Below are positions 27,214 through 35,588 of a DNA stretch of 64,000 nt, piece by piece. The stretch covers positions 124,001 to 188,000 of the forward strand of contig CAWHQZ010000023.1 in NCBI GenBank assembly GCA_963831645.1, given 5' to 3'. The notes below the pieces were generated by a model, which had not been told where the DNA came from, made no database searches, and saw only the letters and a program-made list of their open reading frames with translations. Origin of the DNA: CAWHQZ01 sp963831645 (GTDB lineage: Bacteria; Pseudomonadota; Alphaproteobacteria; Rhizobiales; Aestuariivirgaceae). The translations under genes were made by a program, and so were the position numbers. Every line of letters begins with the position of its first letter. The stretch's first letter is position 1.

Positions 27214-27972
27214 ATGAACTACTTCAGCAAACGGCCCTATAGCGTGGTTGTCGTCGGAGCGGCGAGCGGCATCGGCAGGGCGGTGGCGGAGTTCATCGCC
27301 GCCCAGGGACCGTCCATCGCCTGTATGGACCGGGATCTAGGTGGCGCTGAAGAAACCGCCGCGCGCATCGTCAAGGCGGGAGGTGCCGCCTCCGCATATC
27401 ACATCGACGTCACCGAGAAGAGCTCGGTGAACCGTGCGGTGGAAGCGACCATCTCGCGGCACGGCACGATCGAGGCGCTCGTCAACTGCGCCGGTGTCAC
27501 GGGCAGGACCAACGTCAAGGCGCACGAGGTCAGTCTCGATGATTTCGACAGCGTATATCGTATCAATCTGTTGGGAGCGCTTATTGTTTCCCAGGCAGTG
27601 CTCCCGGCGATGCTGGCCAGGCGCTACGGCCGCATCCTCCATGTCGCATCCATCGCCGGCAAGGAGGGCAATGCCGGCATGACTGCCTATTCCGCGTCGA
27701 AATCGGGGCTTATCGGCCTGGTGAAATCGATGGCCAAGGACTATCCGGAAACTGGCGTCACCATCAATGCGCTTGCCCCGGCGGTGATCCGAACGCCGAT
27801 GGTCGATGCGTTGCCCGAGGCAACTGTCAAATACATGACCGACAAAATCCCCATGCGCCGGTGCGGGGAATTGACCGAGGCCGCGGCCATGATTGCCTGG
27901 ATCGTTTCGCCCGCCTGCAGCTTTACCACCGGCTTCACCTTCGATTTAACCGGCGGCAGAGCCACTTATTGA
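27214..27972 (+). CDS. short-chain dehydrogenase/reductase
   Basis: 252 aa classical SDR: cofactor motif VVVGAASGIGRAVAEFIA, NCAG motif VNCAGVTGRTN, catalytic Ser near VASIAGKEGN and Tyr/Lys in YSASKSGLIGLVK. ATG 27214 is preceded by AGGCAAGAG. It oxidises or reduces an alcohol/ketone with NAD(P). The TGATG overlap of its stop with the next start shows co-translation with the hydratase-like gene. Confidence 0.92.
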   Translation: MNYFSKRPYSVVVVGAASGIGRAVAEFIAAQGPSIACMDRDLGGAEETAARIVKAGGAASAYHIDVTEKSSVNRAVEATISRHGTIEALVNCAGVTGRTNVKAHEVSLDDFDSVYRINLLGALIVSQAVLPAMLARRYGRILHVASIAGKEGNAGMTAYSASKSGLIGLVKSMAKDYPETGVTINALAPAVIRTPMVDALPEATVKYMTDKIPMRRCGELTEAAAMIAWIVSPACSFTTGFTFDLTGGRATY

Positions 27973-28760
27973 TGCAGGCCGACCACATCGATCAGGCGTG
28001 CGACCTGCTGTTGCGGCACTGGCGGGAGGGGCGCGTCCTGGCTCAGTTGCCGGAGGCCCTCAAGCCCCGAACGCGTGCCGAAGGATACGCGATTCAGGCG
28101 CGCCTACTGCCGAGAGGCGGCGAAAAGCTCCTCGGGTGGAAAGTCGCGGCAACCAGCCGGGCCGGCCAGGAGCATATCAACGTGGACGGCCCGCTGGCCG
28201 GCCGACTGTTTGCCGAACGCGCATTCGAGACCGGCCGGCGGATGGCGCTCGGAGCCAACCGCATGCGGGTAGCCGAGCCGGAGTTTGCATTTCGAATGGC
28301 GCAGACGCTGCCGTCGAGACGATCGTCCTACAGCTTGGAAGAGGTTCTCGCGGCCGTCGATGCTCTGCACCCGGCGATCGAAATTCCGGACTCGCGTTAT
28401 GAAGATTACACGATCGTCGGTGCCCCGCAGCTCATTGCCGACAACGCGTGCGCGCACTTCTTCATTCTTGGCCCGGAGGCGCCGCCATCGTGGCGATCGA
28501 TCGATCTCGCACAGCATCGCGTAACCGGCTCGGTGGACGGAAAGCTCCAGCGCGACGGCAGCGGCGCCAACGTTCTCGGTGATCCGCGGATCGCACTGAC
28601 CTGGCTCGTCAACGAATTGTCCGGCCTCGGCATTCCGCTGCAGGTGAACGAGGTCGTGACGACCGGCACTTGCCTCGCTCCGCTGGCAATTGCGGGGGGA
28701 GATCGGGTGACAGCGGATTTCGGTGAGCTGGGAAAGGTCACGGCGGAATTTGTCGACTGA
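27972..28760 (+). CDS. 2-keto-4-pentenoate hydratase/fumarylacetoacetase-like protein
   Basis: 262 aa. Family features: PRTRAEGYAIQARLLPRGGE, LGWKVAATSRAGQEHINVDG, the acidic metal-site region EPEFAFRMAQTL and HPAIEIPDSRYEDYTI, and the final VNEVVTTGTCLAPLAI. These enzymes hydrate 2-hydroxydienoates or decarboxylate 2-keto acids with Mg2+. The start overlaps the SDR stop. In this chain it could process an unsaturated keto acid upstream of the aldolase, but the real substrate is unknown. Confidence 0.88.
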   Translation: MQADHIDQACDLLLRHWREGRVLAQLPEALKPRTRAEGYAIQARLLPRGGEKLLGWKVAATSRAGQEHINVDGPLAGRLFAERAFETGRRMALGANRMRVAEPEFAFRMAQTLPSRRSSYSLEEVLAAVDALHPAIEIPDSRYEDYTIVGAPQLIADNACAHFFILGPEAPPSWRSIDLAQHRVTGSVDGKLQRDGSGANVLGDPRIALTWLVNELSGLGIPLQVNEVVTTGTCLAPLAIAGGDRVTADFGELGKVTAEFVD

Positions 28761-28761
28761 G

Positions 28762-29712
28762 TTGCGTTATGACGTCGTTGCCATGGGCGAGCCGATGTTC
28801 GAGCTCAACCAGCAGGACGATGGCCGATTTCTTCCCGGATTTGGCGGCGATGCGTCCAACGTCGCCATCGCGGCTGCCCGCCTCGGCGCCAGGGCGGCAA
28901 TCCTCACCAAGCTCGGTTCCGATCCGTTCGGCGATGCAATCGCGGAGCTGTGGCGCCGTGAGTCGGTCGATTGTCATGCGGTCAGTCGGCATCCGATGGC
29001 TCAGACGGGCATCTATCTCGTGACGCACTCGTCACTGGGACACGGTTTCTCCTACTACCGGAAGGGATCGGCGGCGAGCCTGATGACCGAGGCCGACGTG
29101 CCCCCTGGACTGGTTCTCGTGTCCAGGTTTCTCCATGTGTCGGGCATCAGTCAGGCCATCAGCGCCACGGCGGCGAGCGCTGTCGACTACGCGGTCTCGA
29201 TGGCCATCGAGGCCGGAGTGAAGATTTCCTACGACACAAATCTTCGTCTTCGTCTCTGGTCGGCGACAGAGGCGCGAACGACGGTCGAAACGACGGCGGC
29301 GAGAGCAGAGGTCCTCAAGACGTCGCTTGAAGATGCAAGGGAGCTGCTCGGTCTCACGGAGCCCGAGCGCATCGCCGATCACTTTCTGGGCCTCGGCAGC
29401 AAGGTGGTTGTCGTGACGCTCGGAGTGTCTGGAGCGCTGGTTGCGACGGATCGAACCCGGCGCCGCATCGATGGTTTCAAGGTTGCTTCAGTCGATGCAA
29501 CCGGCGCGGGCGACGCGTTCACCGGCGCGTTTCTGGCCGAGCTCGCGCGTGGCCGCGGACTTGCCGCCGCAGCACAGTTCGCCAATGCGGCCGCCGCGCT
29601 CTCGACCCTCGGCTACGGCGCCGTCGCTCCCTTGCCGCGCCGACCGGAGGTAGAACGTCTGCTCGCCGGCACAGCCGCCCCTACTGAATCTTCTGACGTA
29701 TGGCGAGCTTGA
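28762..29712 (+). CDS. PfkB-family sugar kinase
   Basis: About 316 aa. Ribokinase signatures: GFGGDASNVAIAAARLGARA near the N-terminus and DATGAGDAFTGAFLAELARG (catalytic Asp, anion hole) near residue 250. The sequence resembles 2-keto-3-deoxygluconate kinases. The start is unclear: TTG at 28762 fits the family start (LRYDVVAMGEPMFEL); TTG 28750 or GTG 28723 are possible. It follows the hydratase by one base or overlaps it. With an aldolase in the same run, phosphorylation of a keto-deoxy sugar acid is a reasonable guess. Confidence 0.88.
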   Translation: MRYDVVAMGEPMFELNQQDDGRFLPGFGGDASNVAIAAARLGARAAILTKLGSDPFGDAIAELWRRESVDCHAVSRHPMAQTGIYLVTHSSLGHGFSYYRKGSAASLMTEADVPPGLVLVSRFLHVSGISQAISATAASAVDYAVSMAIEAGVKISYDTNLRLRLWSATEARTTVETTAARAEVLKTSLEDARELLGLTEPERIADHFLGLGSKVVVVTLGVSGALVATDRTRRRIDGFKVASVDATGAGDAFTGAFLAELARGRGLAAAAQFANAAAALSTLGYGAVAPLPRRPEVERLLAGTAAPTESSDVWRA

Positions 29713-30745
29713 CCGTATCGAGCAGAACCGCAGCCAGCACCAGTCCTCCATGAATCATCTGGGTGAAGTGAGCCGGCAGCCCCATGAGATTGATGGCCGT
29801 GTTGATCGATGAAAGCAGCAGCACACCCGCGTAGACCCCGGGAAGTTGTCCGACACCGCCTTTGAGGCTGACACCCCCGATCACCACTGCCGCGAAGGCC
29901 TGGAACAGCATTCCGATCCCGAGGTTGGCGGTAGCGCCCGAAGTGCGAATGGCGAGCAGCCAGCCGGCCAGACCCGACACGGCGCCGGCCAGGACGAAGG
30001 TAATGAGCACGAGCTGATCGACCCGGATGCCTGCCCGGAAGGACGCAGCGGCGTTTCCGCCGATCATCACCAGGTGTCTGCCGAAGGGCGTCTTCGTCAT
30101 GACGAACGTCGAAAGTGCGAAGCAGGCGATGGCGATCCAGGCGATCAGCGGAACATGGAGAAACGTCTGGATGCCGATAACCCGCAGCGATGGCGCCAAA
30201 TCCTGCGCCGAGCGCCCGCCCGATATCGTCACGACCAGGCCGCGCACCCATATGTAGGCGGCGAGTGTCACGATGAAGGCGTTCATCTTGAGCCTCACGA
30301 CGAGCCAGCCATTCACTGCGCCGATGATGCCGCCGACGAAGAGCGCGATCGCCAACGATACCGGGAGAACGAGCCAGGCGGGCGAGAAGGAGTATCCGAG
30401 GCCAATGCCGCGCGCGCAGAACAGTATGCCGGTCACCATCGCGGTCAGTCCGGCGACCAACTCGACCGACAGGTCCATGTTCCCTGCGATGATGACGATC
30501 GCCAGTCCGATCGCCATTACGCCGACGAAAGTCGACTGCTCGACGATGTTGGCGAAAATGCCGACCTGAAAGTATTGTGGAATGGTGAGAGAAAACACCG
30601 CCAACACGACGGCAAGCATGATCCAGACGAGATTGTCGAGAACGAACTCGATGAGCGCTCTTTGCCGCGCGCTGAGCCGGGCCGGCTTTGCCGTGGACGG
30701 CCCCGGGTCTGAAATGACCCGGGACCCGAACTCGGGCCGCATCAC
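29681..30745 (-). CDS. ribose-type ABC transporter permease
   Basis: 354 aa with about nine hydrophobic segments of the RbsC/AraH type: VGVMAIGLAIVIIAGNMDLS (the conserved GNIDLS-like motif), VTLAAYIWVRGLVVTISGG, GGNAAASFRAGIRVDQLVLI and GATANLGIGMLFQAFAAVVI. The start overlaps the stop of the binding-protein gene. Its 3' end overlaps the end of the kinase gene on the other strand by 32 bases, tail to tail. It forms the membrane pore for a monosaccharide or polyol. Confidence 0.93.
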   Translation of the reverse strand: MMRPEFGSRVISDPGPSTAKPARLSARQRALIEFVLDNLVWIMLAVVLAVFSLTIPQYFQVGIFANIVEQSTFVGVMAIGLAIVIIAGNMDLSVELVAGLTAMVTGILFCARGIGLGYSFSPAWLVLPVSLAIALFVGGIIGAVNGWLVVRLKMNAFIVTLAAYIWVRGLVVTISGGRSAQDLAPSLRVIGIQTFLHVPLIAWIAIACFALSTFVMTKTPFGRHLVMIGGNAAASFRAGIRVDQLVLITFVLAGAVSGLAGWLLAIRTSGATANLGIGMLFQAFAAVVIGGVSLKGGVGQLPGVYAGVLLLSSINTAINLMGLPAHFTQMIHGGLVLAAVLLDTVKLAIRQKIQ

Positions 30746-31785
30746 TCGACGGATTTCACCGGATCTGCGGGAGCCTTCAGGTTACCCCAGAAACGCGGCT
30801 CGTCGACGTTGTCCTTGGTGATGGCGGCTCCTGGAATCTTCAGGTTGGGCCCCCAGGCCTCCATCGTGAGAACGGAGTTGAGCCCCAGGACGTTGTAGGT
30901 GCCGGGTTTGATCGGCTGCTTGTTGACCACCTTGTCGGCAAACATCGCGACGGCGGCAGCCTGGGCGTACAATGGCTGCTCGACTTCGACCTGCTCCCAG
31001 CCTTTGCGAATTAGATCGAGGCCGACCGGCGCTCCATTGGAGGAAACGAGGAGCACGTCGCCCGGCTTCTTGCCCTTTGCTTCCAGCGAAGCGACCGCCG
31101 CAACCGCAAGGTGCGCGGCATGCACGAAGATCAAATCGATATCGGGATTGGCGAGAAGCTGGTCGGCGACGATGGTGCCGGCATTGGAAGCCTCCCACTG
31201 CATGGCAGGCAGCGAGATGATCTGGACGCCGGAGAACTCCTTCATCTTCTCTTCGAAGCCTTTTTGGATGTCGAGAGTGTAGGGATCGGCCGGATCGCCG
31301 AGGACTTGCAGCACTTTGCCCTTTACGTCGCCGTTCTTTTCCTTGAGCAGGCGTTGGATTTCCGCCGCGGCGATCTGGCCGATTTCGACCGTGCCGGCGA
31401 CCGACGTGAGGTCGGAAGGCGTGGCCGTGATCTGGCGGTCGAAGATCATCACCGGGATTCCGGCCGCCCGCGCCTTTTCTATGGAGGGCTTGAGTGCGTT
31501 GAAGTCGACCGCGGCCAGGATGATGGCTGCCGGCTTCAGGCTTATCACATCGTTCATCTGGCTTTGTTGCAGATCGGTCTTGTTGTCGGCGTTGAGCGTG
31601 ACCGCTTCATAGCCGACATCCTTCAGGAATTTTTCGATGCCCTTGACCGATTCGGTCTGGAATTCATCGAGCAGGGTTGGAACCATGTAGTAGATTTTTC
31701 CCTTGCCCTGCGCGAAAGCGGGACTGATCAGTGCCACGGCGGCTATCGCGATAGCCGCGATCCAATGGCTCATAAGACGTTTCAT
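30742..31785 (-). CDS. sugar ABC transporter substrate-binding protein
   Basis: 347 aa with signal peptide (MSHWIAAIAIAAVALISPAF, cleavage after AFA). The mature part is a RbsB-type type I periplasmic fold: YYMVPTLLDEFQTESVKGIE, LKPAAIILAAVDFNALKPSI, GIPVMIFDRQITATPSDLTS and DIDLIFVHAAHLAVAAVASL. It overlaps both neighbours by 4 bases or less. Gene order ATPase, binding protein, permease is intact. The ligand is probably a sugar or sugar acid used by the + strand enzyme run beside it. Confidence 0.92.
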   Translation of the reverse strand: MKRLMSHWIAAIAIAAVALISPAFAQGKGKIYYMVPTLLDEFQTESVKGIEKFLKDVGYEAVTLNADNKTDLQQSQMNDVISLKPAAIILAAVDFNALKPSIEKARAAGIPVMIFDRQITATPSDLTSVAGTVEIGQIAAAEIQRLLKEKNGDVKGKVLQVLGDPADPYTLDIQKGFEEKMKEFSGVQIISLPAMQWEASNAGTIVADQLLANPDIDLIFVHAAHLAVAAVASLEAKGKKPGDVLLVSSNGAPVGLDLIRKGWEQVEVEQPLYAQAAAVAMFADKVVNKQPIKPGTYNVLGLNSVLTMEAWGPNLKIPGAAITKDNVDEPRFWGNLKAPADPVKSVE

Positions 31786-32627
31786 GCGACATCTCCTGTT
31801 TTGAGTTTTTCTCGCGGACCCTTCGGTCTCTCTTGTTGGGCGAGGGCAGCAGTGGCCTCGCCGGTGATCATTCGCTCGACTGCCTCGGGGCTGGTGCTGG
31901 ACTTCGCCACGTCACCGGCAACGATCCCCTGGTGGATCACCACCAGCCGGTCGGCTACCTGAAACGCCTGCGTCATGGCATGGGTAATGAATACAACCGC
32001 GACGCCCTGGGCAGCGATGCGTTTGACCATTTCGAGTCCCCGGCGGGTCTGTCTGACGCCGAGCGCGGCAAAGGGCTCGTCAAGGAGTACCAGTTTGCCG
32101 CCCCAGTGGACGAACCGATTGAGCTCGATTGCCTGCCGCTGGCCACCGGACAGGTGCTCGACGTTGGTGCGCACAGACGGAATATGGGTGCCTGCGTCCG
32201 CCAGCGCCTTCTCGACAGCCAGTTGCATGGCGCGCTCCTGCAATATCGGGACGCCCAGCCGGCGCTTGACGATCTCGCGGCCCATGAAGAAGTTCGCGAC
32301 TACGTCGACGTTGGTGCACAGCGATAGGTCCTGGTAGACGGTTTCGATGCCTGCCGCTTTTGCCTCGGCCGGCGAGGCAAAGTTGCGTTCGGTGCCCTCG
32401 AACACGATTTTTCCCGAGTTCGCCTGCAGGCCTCCGGCGATGATCTTTACGAGCGTCGACTTGCCGGCGCCGTTGTCGCCGAGGAGGGCCACGATCTCAC
32501 CTCTGCCGATGTCGAAGCTGATTGACCGCAACGCCTCTATGGCGCCGAAACTCTTGGCGATGCCCTGAAGCCTGAGCAGCGGCTCATGAGCCGTCAGGTA
32601 GCTTGCTTCACGAGCCATCACGCCCAC
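31782..32627 (-). CDS. sugar ABC transporter ATP-binding protein, single-domain
   Basis: 281 aa. Walker A LLGDNGAGKSTLVKIIAGG, Q-loop VYQDLSLCTNVDVVANFFMG, signature LSGGQRQAIELNRFVHWGG, Walker B LVLLDEPFAALGVRQTRRGL and H-loop FITHAMTQAFQ. Ribose-type ATPases usually have two ATPase domains in about 500 aa; this one has one, as in the FrcA/RbsA-short class. The ATG at 32618 is an alternative start. It is first in the importer operon and ATGA-coupled to the binding protein. Confidence 0.92.
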   Translation of the reverse strand: MGVMAREASYLTAHEPLLRLQGIAKSFGAIEALRSISFDIGRGEIVALLGDNGAGKSTLVKIIAGGLQANSGKIVFEGTERNFASPAEAKAAGIETVYQDLSLCTNVDVVANFFMGREIVKRRLGVPILQERAMQLAVEKALADAGTHIPSVRTNVEHLSGGQRQAIELNRFVHWGGKLVLLDEPFAALGVRQTRRGLEMVKRIAAQGVAVVFITHAMTQAFQVADRLVVIHQGIVAGDVAKSSTSPEAVERMITGEATAALAQQERPKGPREKLKTGDVA

Positions 32628-32697
32628 CCACCTCGCAGGCCGGCACGCTAACAGCGATCAAAAGAACGGGTCAATCGGATTTGAGGGACAGCAAAAC

Positions 32698-35022
32698 TCA
32701 AAGTCGGCTCAAGGCGCGATCCACCGCCGCCACGGCCAGTTCGGCATGTCGCGGCTCGAAGACCATCGGCGGCCGGATCTTGAGGATGTTCGAGAGCTTC
32801 CCTTCGCTGCCTACCAGAACGCCCTCATCTCGAATGAGATTGAGCGCCTGAAGTGTGTGTGCCTTGGCGGGCTCCAGGGAGCGCCGGCTCGTGACGAGCT
32901 CGACGCCAATGGCAAGGCCGCTGCCCCGCACATCGCCGATGATGTCGTGCTTTGCCATGAGCCTCTGCAGCCCTGTCTTGAGCAGGCTTCCGGTGTGCGC
33001 GGCATTGGCGATCAGATCTTCGTCACGAATGACGTCGAGCACCGCCAAGCCTGCCGCACAGGAGACATTGTTGCCGCCAAAGGTGGAGAAGAACTGCGCC
33101 TCGCGCGTAAACCGGTCGAGGATTTCCGGCCGGGTCAGGACGGCGCCTATGGGATGTCCGTTGCCGGCCGGCTTGCCGATGGTGATGAAGTCGGGGCTGA
33201 CGCCGTGATGCTGGTATCCCCACATGGCGTTTCCGAGGCGCCCAAAACCCGACTGCACTTCGTCGGCGATGAAAAGCCCGCCGGCGGCGCGGACCTTCGC
33301 GCAGAGAGTGGCAAGATAGCGAGGTACCGGTTCGAGCATGCCGTTGGTCATGAACGCGGAATCGATGATGAGCGCGGCGACGCCCAATCCGCTCTCCTGC
33401 AGCTCGGCGATCGCCACGTCGGCGAGGTCCGCGTAGCGGATGCCGAGATCGGGTTCTCCGCGCCGGTAGGGTCCGCGGTAGACATCGGGCGGAGGGATCG
33501 TTCGCACGTGCGGCTGGATCGGGCTGCCCGGCGCATTCGACGGCGAAAGCGCGTCCGTTGCCTCGGACACGCCGTGATAGGCGAACTCCATGACCAAGGC
33601 GCCTCTGTTGCCGGTCCATGTCTTGGCCATGCGCCATGCGACATCGTTGGCTTCGCTGCCGGAATTTACATAGACGACGGCTGACAGCGCCGGATCGGCG
33701 GTGGCGGCCAGCCTGGCCGCGTAGTCGAGGGACTGGTCGGTGATATAGCGAGTATTGGTATTGAGCCGTCGTGCCTGTCGGACAATTGCCTCGGTCACGT
33801 AAGGGTGGCAGTGCCCGACGTGCGGAACGTTGTTGTAGCAGTCGAGGAAACGGTTGTTCCCGGCGTCATGGAGCCACACACCTTCGCCGCGCACCAGGTG
33901 CAGTGGTGGATCATAGAAGTGATAAAGCGATCTGCCCATGTGACGGATGCGTTGCGCCATCAAGTCAGCCAGCGACGAGCTTCCGGCGGCGGGGCGGGAG
34001 GAGAGGGCGGCCGCCCGCCGGATGGCGGCGACGAACGCCTTGCTCCCGGATCGGAGAGCCTCGAGCAACGGAAAGCATCGGACACCAAACCCCGCGAGAT
34101 AGCTCTCGGGCATGGTGTGGTTCTCTTCCCGAACGCGGTTCACCAGGACCGTCTGCAGCAGCCGCGCTTCGATCATGCCAGGCAGCACATCGATTTCCGC
34201 CTCCTCCAGCTCGGTAACCCCTCGGTAGCCGCCGATGATCGCGGTGGCGGTCTTCTCGAAGTCCTGTGCCGGCCCCATGAAGTCGGCGACCACGTTCGAC
34301 AGGTCCTGTATCAGCGCCCCGTGTATCAGGTCGCCGAAGTCGATGATGCCCGTGACCGCCCCTGCGGGACCAAGCAGCACGTTGTAGGGATGGACATCGC
34401 CGTGAATCACCTGCGCCCGAAGTTTTGCGAGCGTGGGCAGCGTTCGTTCGCGGAACTGCTCAAGGATGCAGCGCGCCAATTCCTGCTGCCGTTGGTCCGC
34501 CAGCAACGGAACGAACTGCAAAAGCTGCGGTGCGTGGCGATTGTCCCATAGAAGCTCCCGATCGCCGGCAGCCTTGTGAAAGAAGCCGCGCAGGGCTCGC
34601 CCCAGGCGAGCCGTCGTTTCTCCGAGCTCCTGCAGCTGTCGGTCACCGAGTATTCTCTCTGCGACCACCTCGCCCTCGAGCCACGAAAGCGCATGGACCG
34701 CATGGCGATGGCCTGCATCGCTGTCGAGCCACGCGACGGCTGCGCCGCTCCGTGTGTGCAAGACGCGCGGTACCGGCAGGGCGGGATCAGCCAGACGGAT
34801 GTGTTCCAGCGCCGCCACCTGACAGGGGACGATGTCGTCCGCTTCGTGCCGGTTAGCGATCTTGACGACCGCCTGCCGTCCGCCCGCCTCCGTCATGCGG
34901 AAGCTCTGATCCCGTTCGCTCTCGAGGGCGGTCAGCGTTCCCGCCAGACCATAGTGTTCTTGCGCGAATCGGCGCACCTCTTCGACGGTGAACCGTGGCT
35001 TCTCGATCGCCAGGAACTTCAT
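32698..35022 (-). CDS. APH-type kinase fused to class III aminotransferase-like lyase
   Basis: 774 aa. Residues 15-300 are an aminoglycoside/homoserine-kinase-type domain with Brenner's motif VIHGDVHPYNVLLG (HGD at 207-209) and metal-binding IIDFGD (228-231). Residues 345-774 are a PLP class III enzyme with YVNSGSEANDVAWRMAKTW, LFIADEVQSGFGRLGNAMWG and the PLP lysine in FITIGKPAGNGHPIGAVL. The same two activities occur as separate human proteins: hydroxylysine kinase and 5-phosphohydroxylysine phospholyase (AGXT2L2); AGXT2L1 acts on phosphoethanolamine. By analogy the fusion phosphorylates an amino alcohol and eliminates phosphate and ammonia. ATG 35022 is chosen because upstream sequence is not family-like. 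Confidence 0.9.
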   Translation of the reverse strand: MKFLAIEKPRFTVEEVRRFAQEHYGLAGTLTALESERDQSFRMTEAGGRQAVVKIANRHEADDIVPCQVAALEHIRLADPALPVPRVLHTRSGAAVAWLDSDAGHRHAVHALSWLEGEVVAERILGDRQLQELGETTARLGRALRGFFHKAAGDRELLWDNRHAPQLLQFVPLLADQRQQELARCILEQFRERTLPTLAKLRAQVIHGDVHPYNVLLGPAGAVTGIIDFGDLIHGALIQDLSNVVADFMGPAQDFEKTATAIIGGYRGVTELEEAEIDVLPGMIEARLLQTVLVNRVREENHTMPESYLAGFGVRCFPLLEALRSGSKAFVAAIRRAAALSSRPAAGSSSLADLMAQRIRHMGRSLYHFYDPPLHLVRGEGVWLHDAGNNRFLDCYNNVPHVGHCHPYVTEAIVRQARRLNTNTRYITDQSLDYAARLAATADPALSAVVYVNSGSEANDVAWRMAKTWTGNRGALVMEFAYHGVSEATDALSPSNAPGSPIQPHVRTIPPPDVYRGPYRRGEPDLGIRYADLADVAIAELQESGLGVAALIIDSAFMTNGMLEPVPRYLATLCAKVRAAGGLFIADEVQSGFGRLGNAMWGYQHHGVSPDFITIGKPAGNGHPIGAVLTRPEILDRFTREAQFFSTFGGNNVSCAAGLAVLDVIRDEDLIANAAHTGSLLKTGLQRLMAKHDIIGDVRGSGLAIGVELVTSRRSLEPAKAHTLQALNLIRDEGVLVGSEGKLSNILKIRPPMVFEPRHAELAVAAVDRALSRL

Positions 35023-35166
35023 ATCGTTGCTGTTTCCAAAAATGGACTTGCAGGGGATTGAACAGGGGGCGCGGGGACAACGCAAGAAAGGCCATGCATT
35101 GACAGGCGAACCTGACATGGTTTTCCTGCAACTCGGCGAGGGTGAAATTCTGCTTGGGGGGATCGC

Positions 35167-35583
35167 ATGAGTGCTTTCAACGCCACCGGCGGCTGTCAAT
35201 GCGGCAGGGTCCGCTATGCAGTCACGGAAGCTGCCCAGGATTTGTATCATTGCCACTGCAGCATGTGCCGCAAGGTCCATGGAGCAGTCTTCGCTACCTA
35301 CGCGATCGTCCCGCGCTCCGCCTTCCGCGTTGTATCCGGAGAAAACGACATTCGGGGCTTCGAAAGCTCGCCGGGGGTCTATCGATATTCCTGCGCCGCG
35401 TGCGGCTGTCAGATCTACTGCGAGGAAGCCCGGCGTCCGGCCATCACGTTCTATGCGCCGGGCTCGCTCGATGACGGATGCTCGCCCGGACACGAGAGCG
35501 CGCGCGAGCGGCACATCTATGTTGGATCGAAGGCGCCCTGGTTCGCTATCAGCGATGGACTTCCACAATCGGAAAGGGACTGA
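35167..35583 (+). CDS. GFA-fold protein
   Basis: 138 aa, zinc-binding GFA/CENP-V family: GGCQCGRVRYAV, CHCSMCRKVHGAVFAT and YSCAACGCQIYCEE. It lies divergently, 144 bases from the kinase-lyase fusion, and the CocE hydrolase starts 6 bases after its stop, so it probably heads that transcript. It may handle a small aldehyde or thiol adduct released by neighbouring enzymes; that is inference. Confidence 0.88.
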   Translation: MSAFNATGGCQCGRVRYAVTEAAQDLYHCHCSMCRKVHGAVFATYAIVPRSAFRVVSGENDIRGFESSPGVYRYSCAACGCQIYCEEARRPAITFYAPGSLDDGCSPGHESARERHIYVGSKAPWFAISDGLPQSERD

Positions 35584-35588
35584 TCGTC

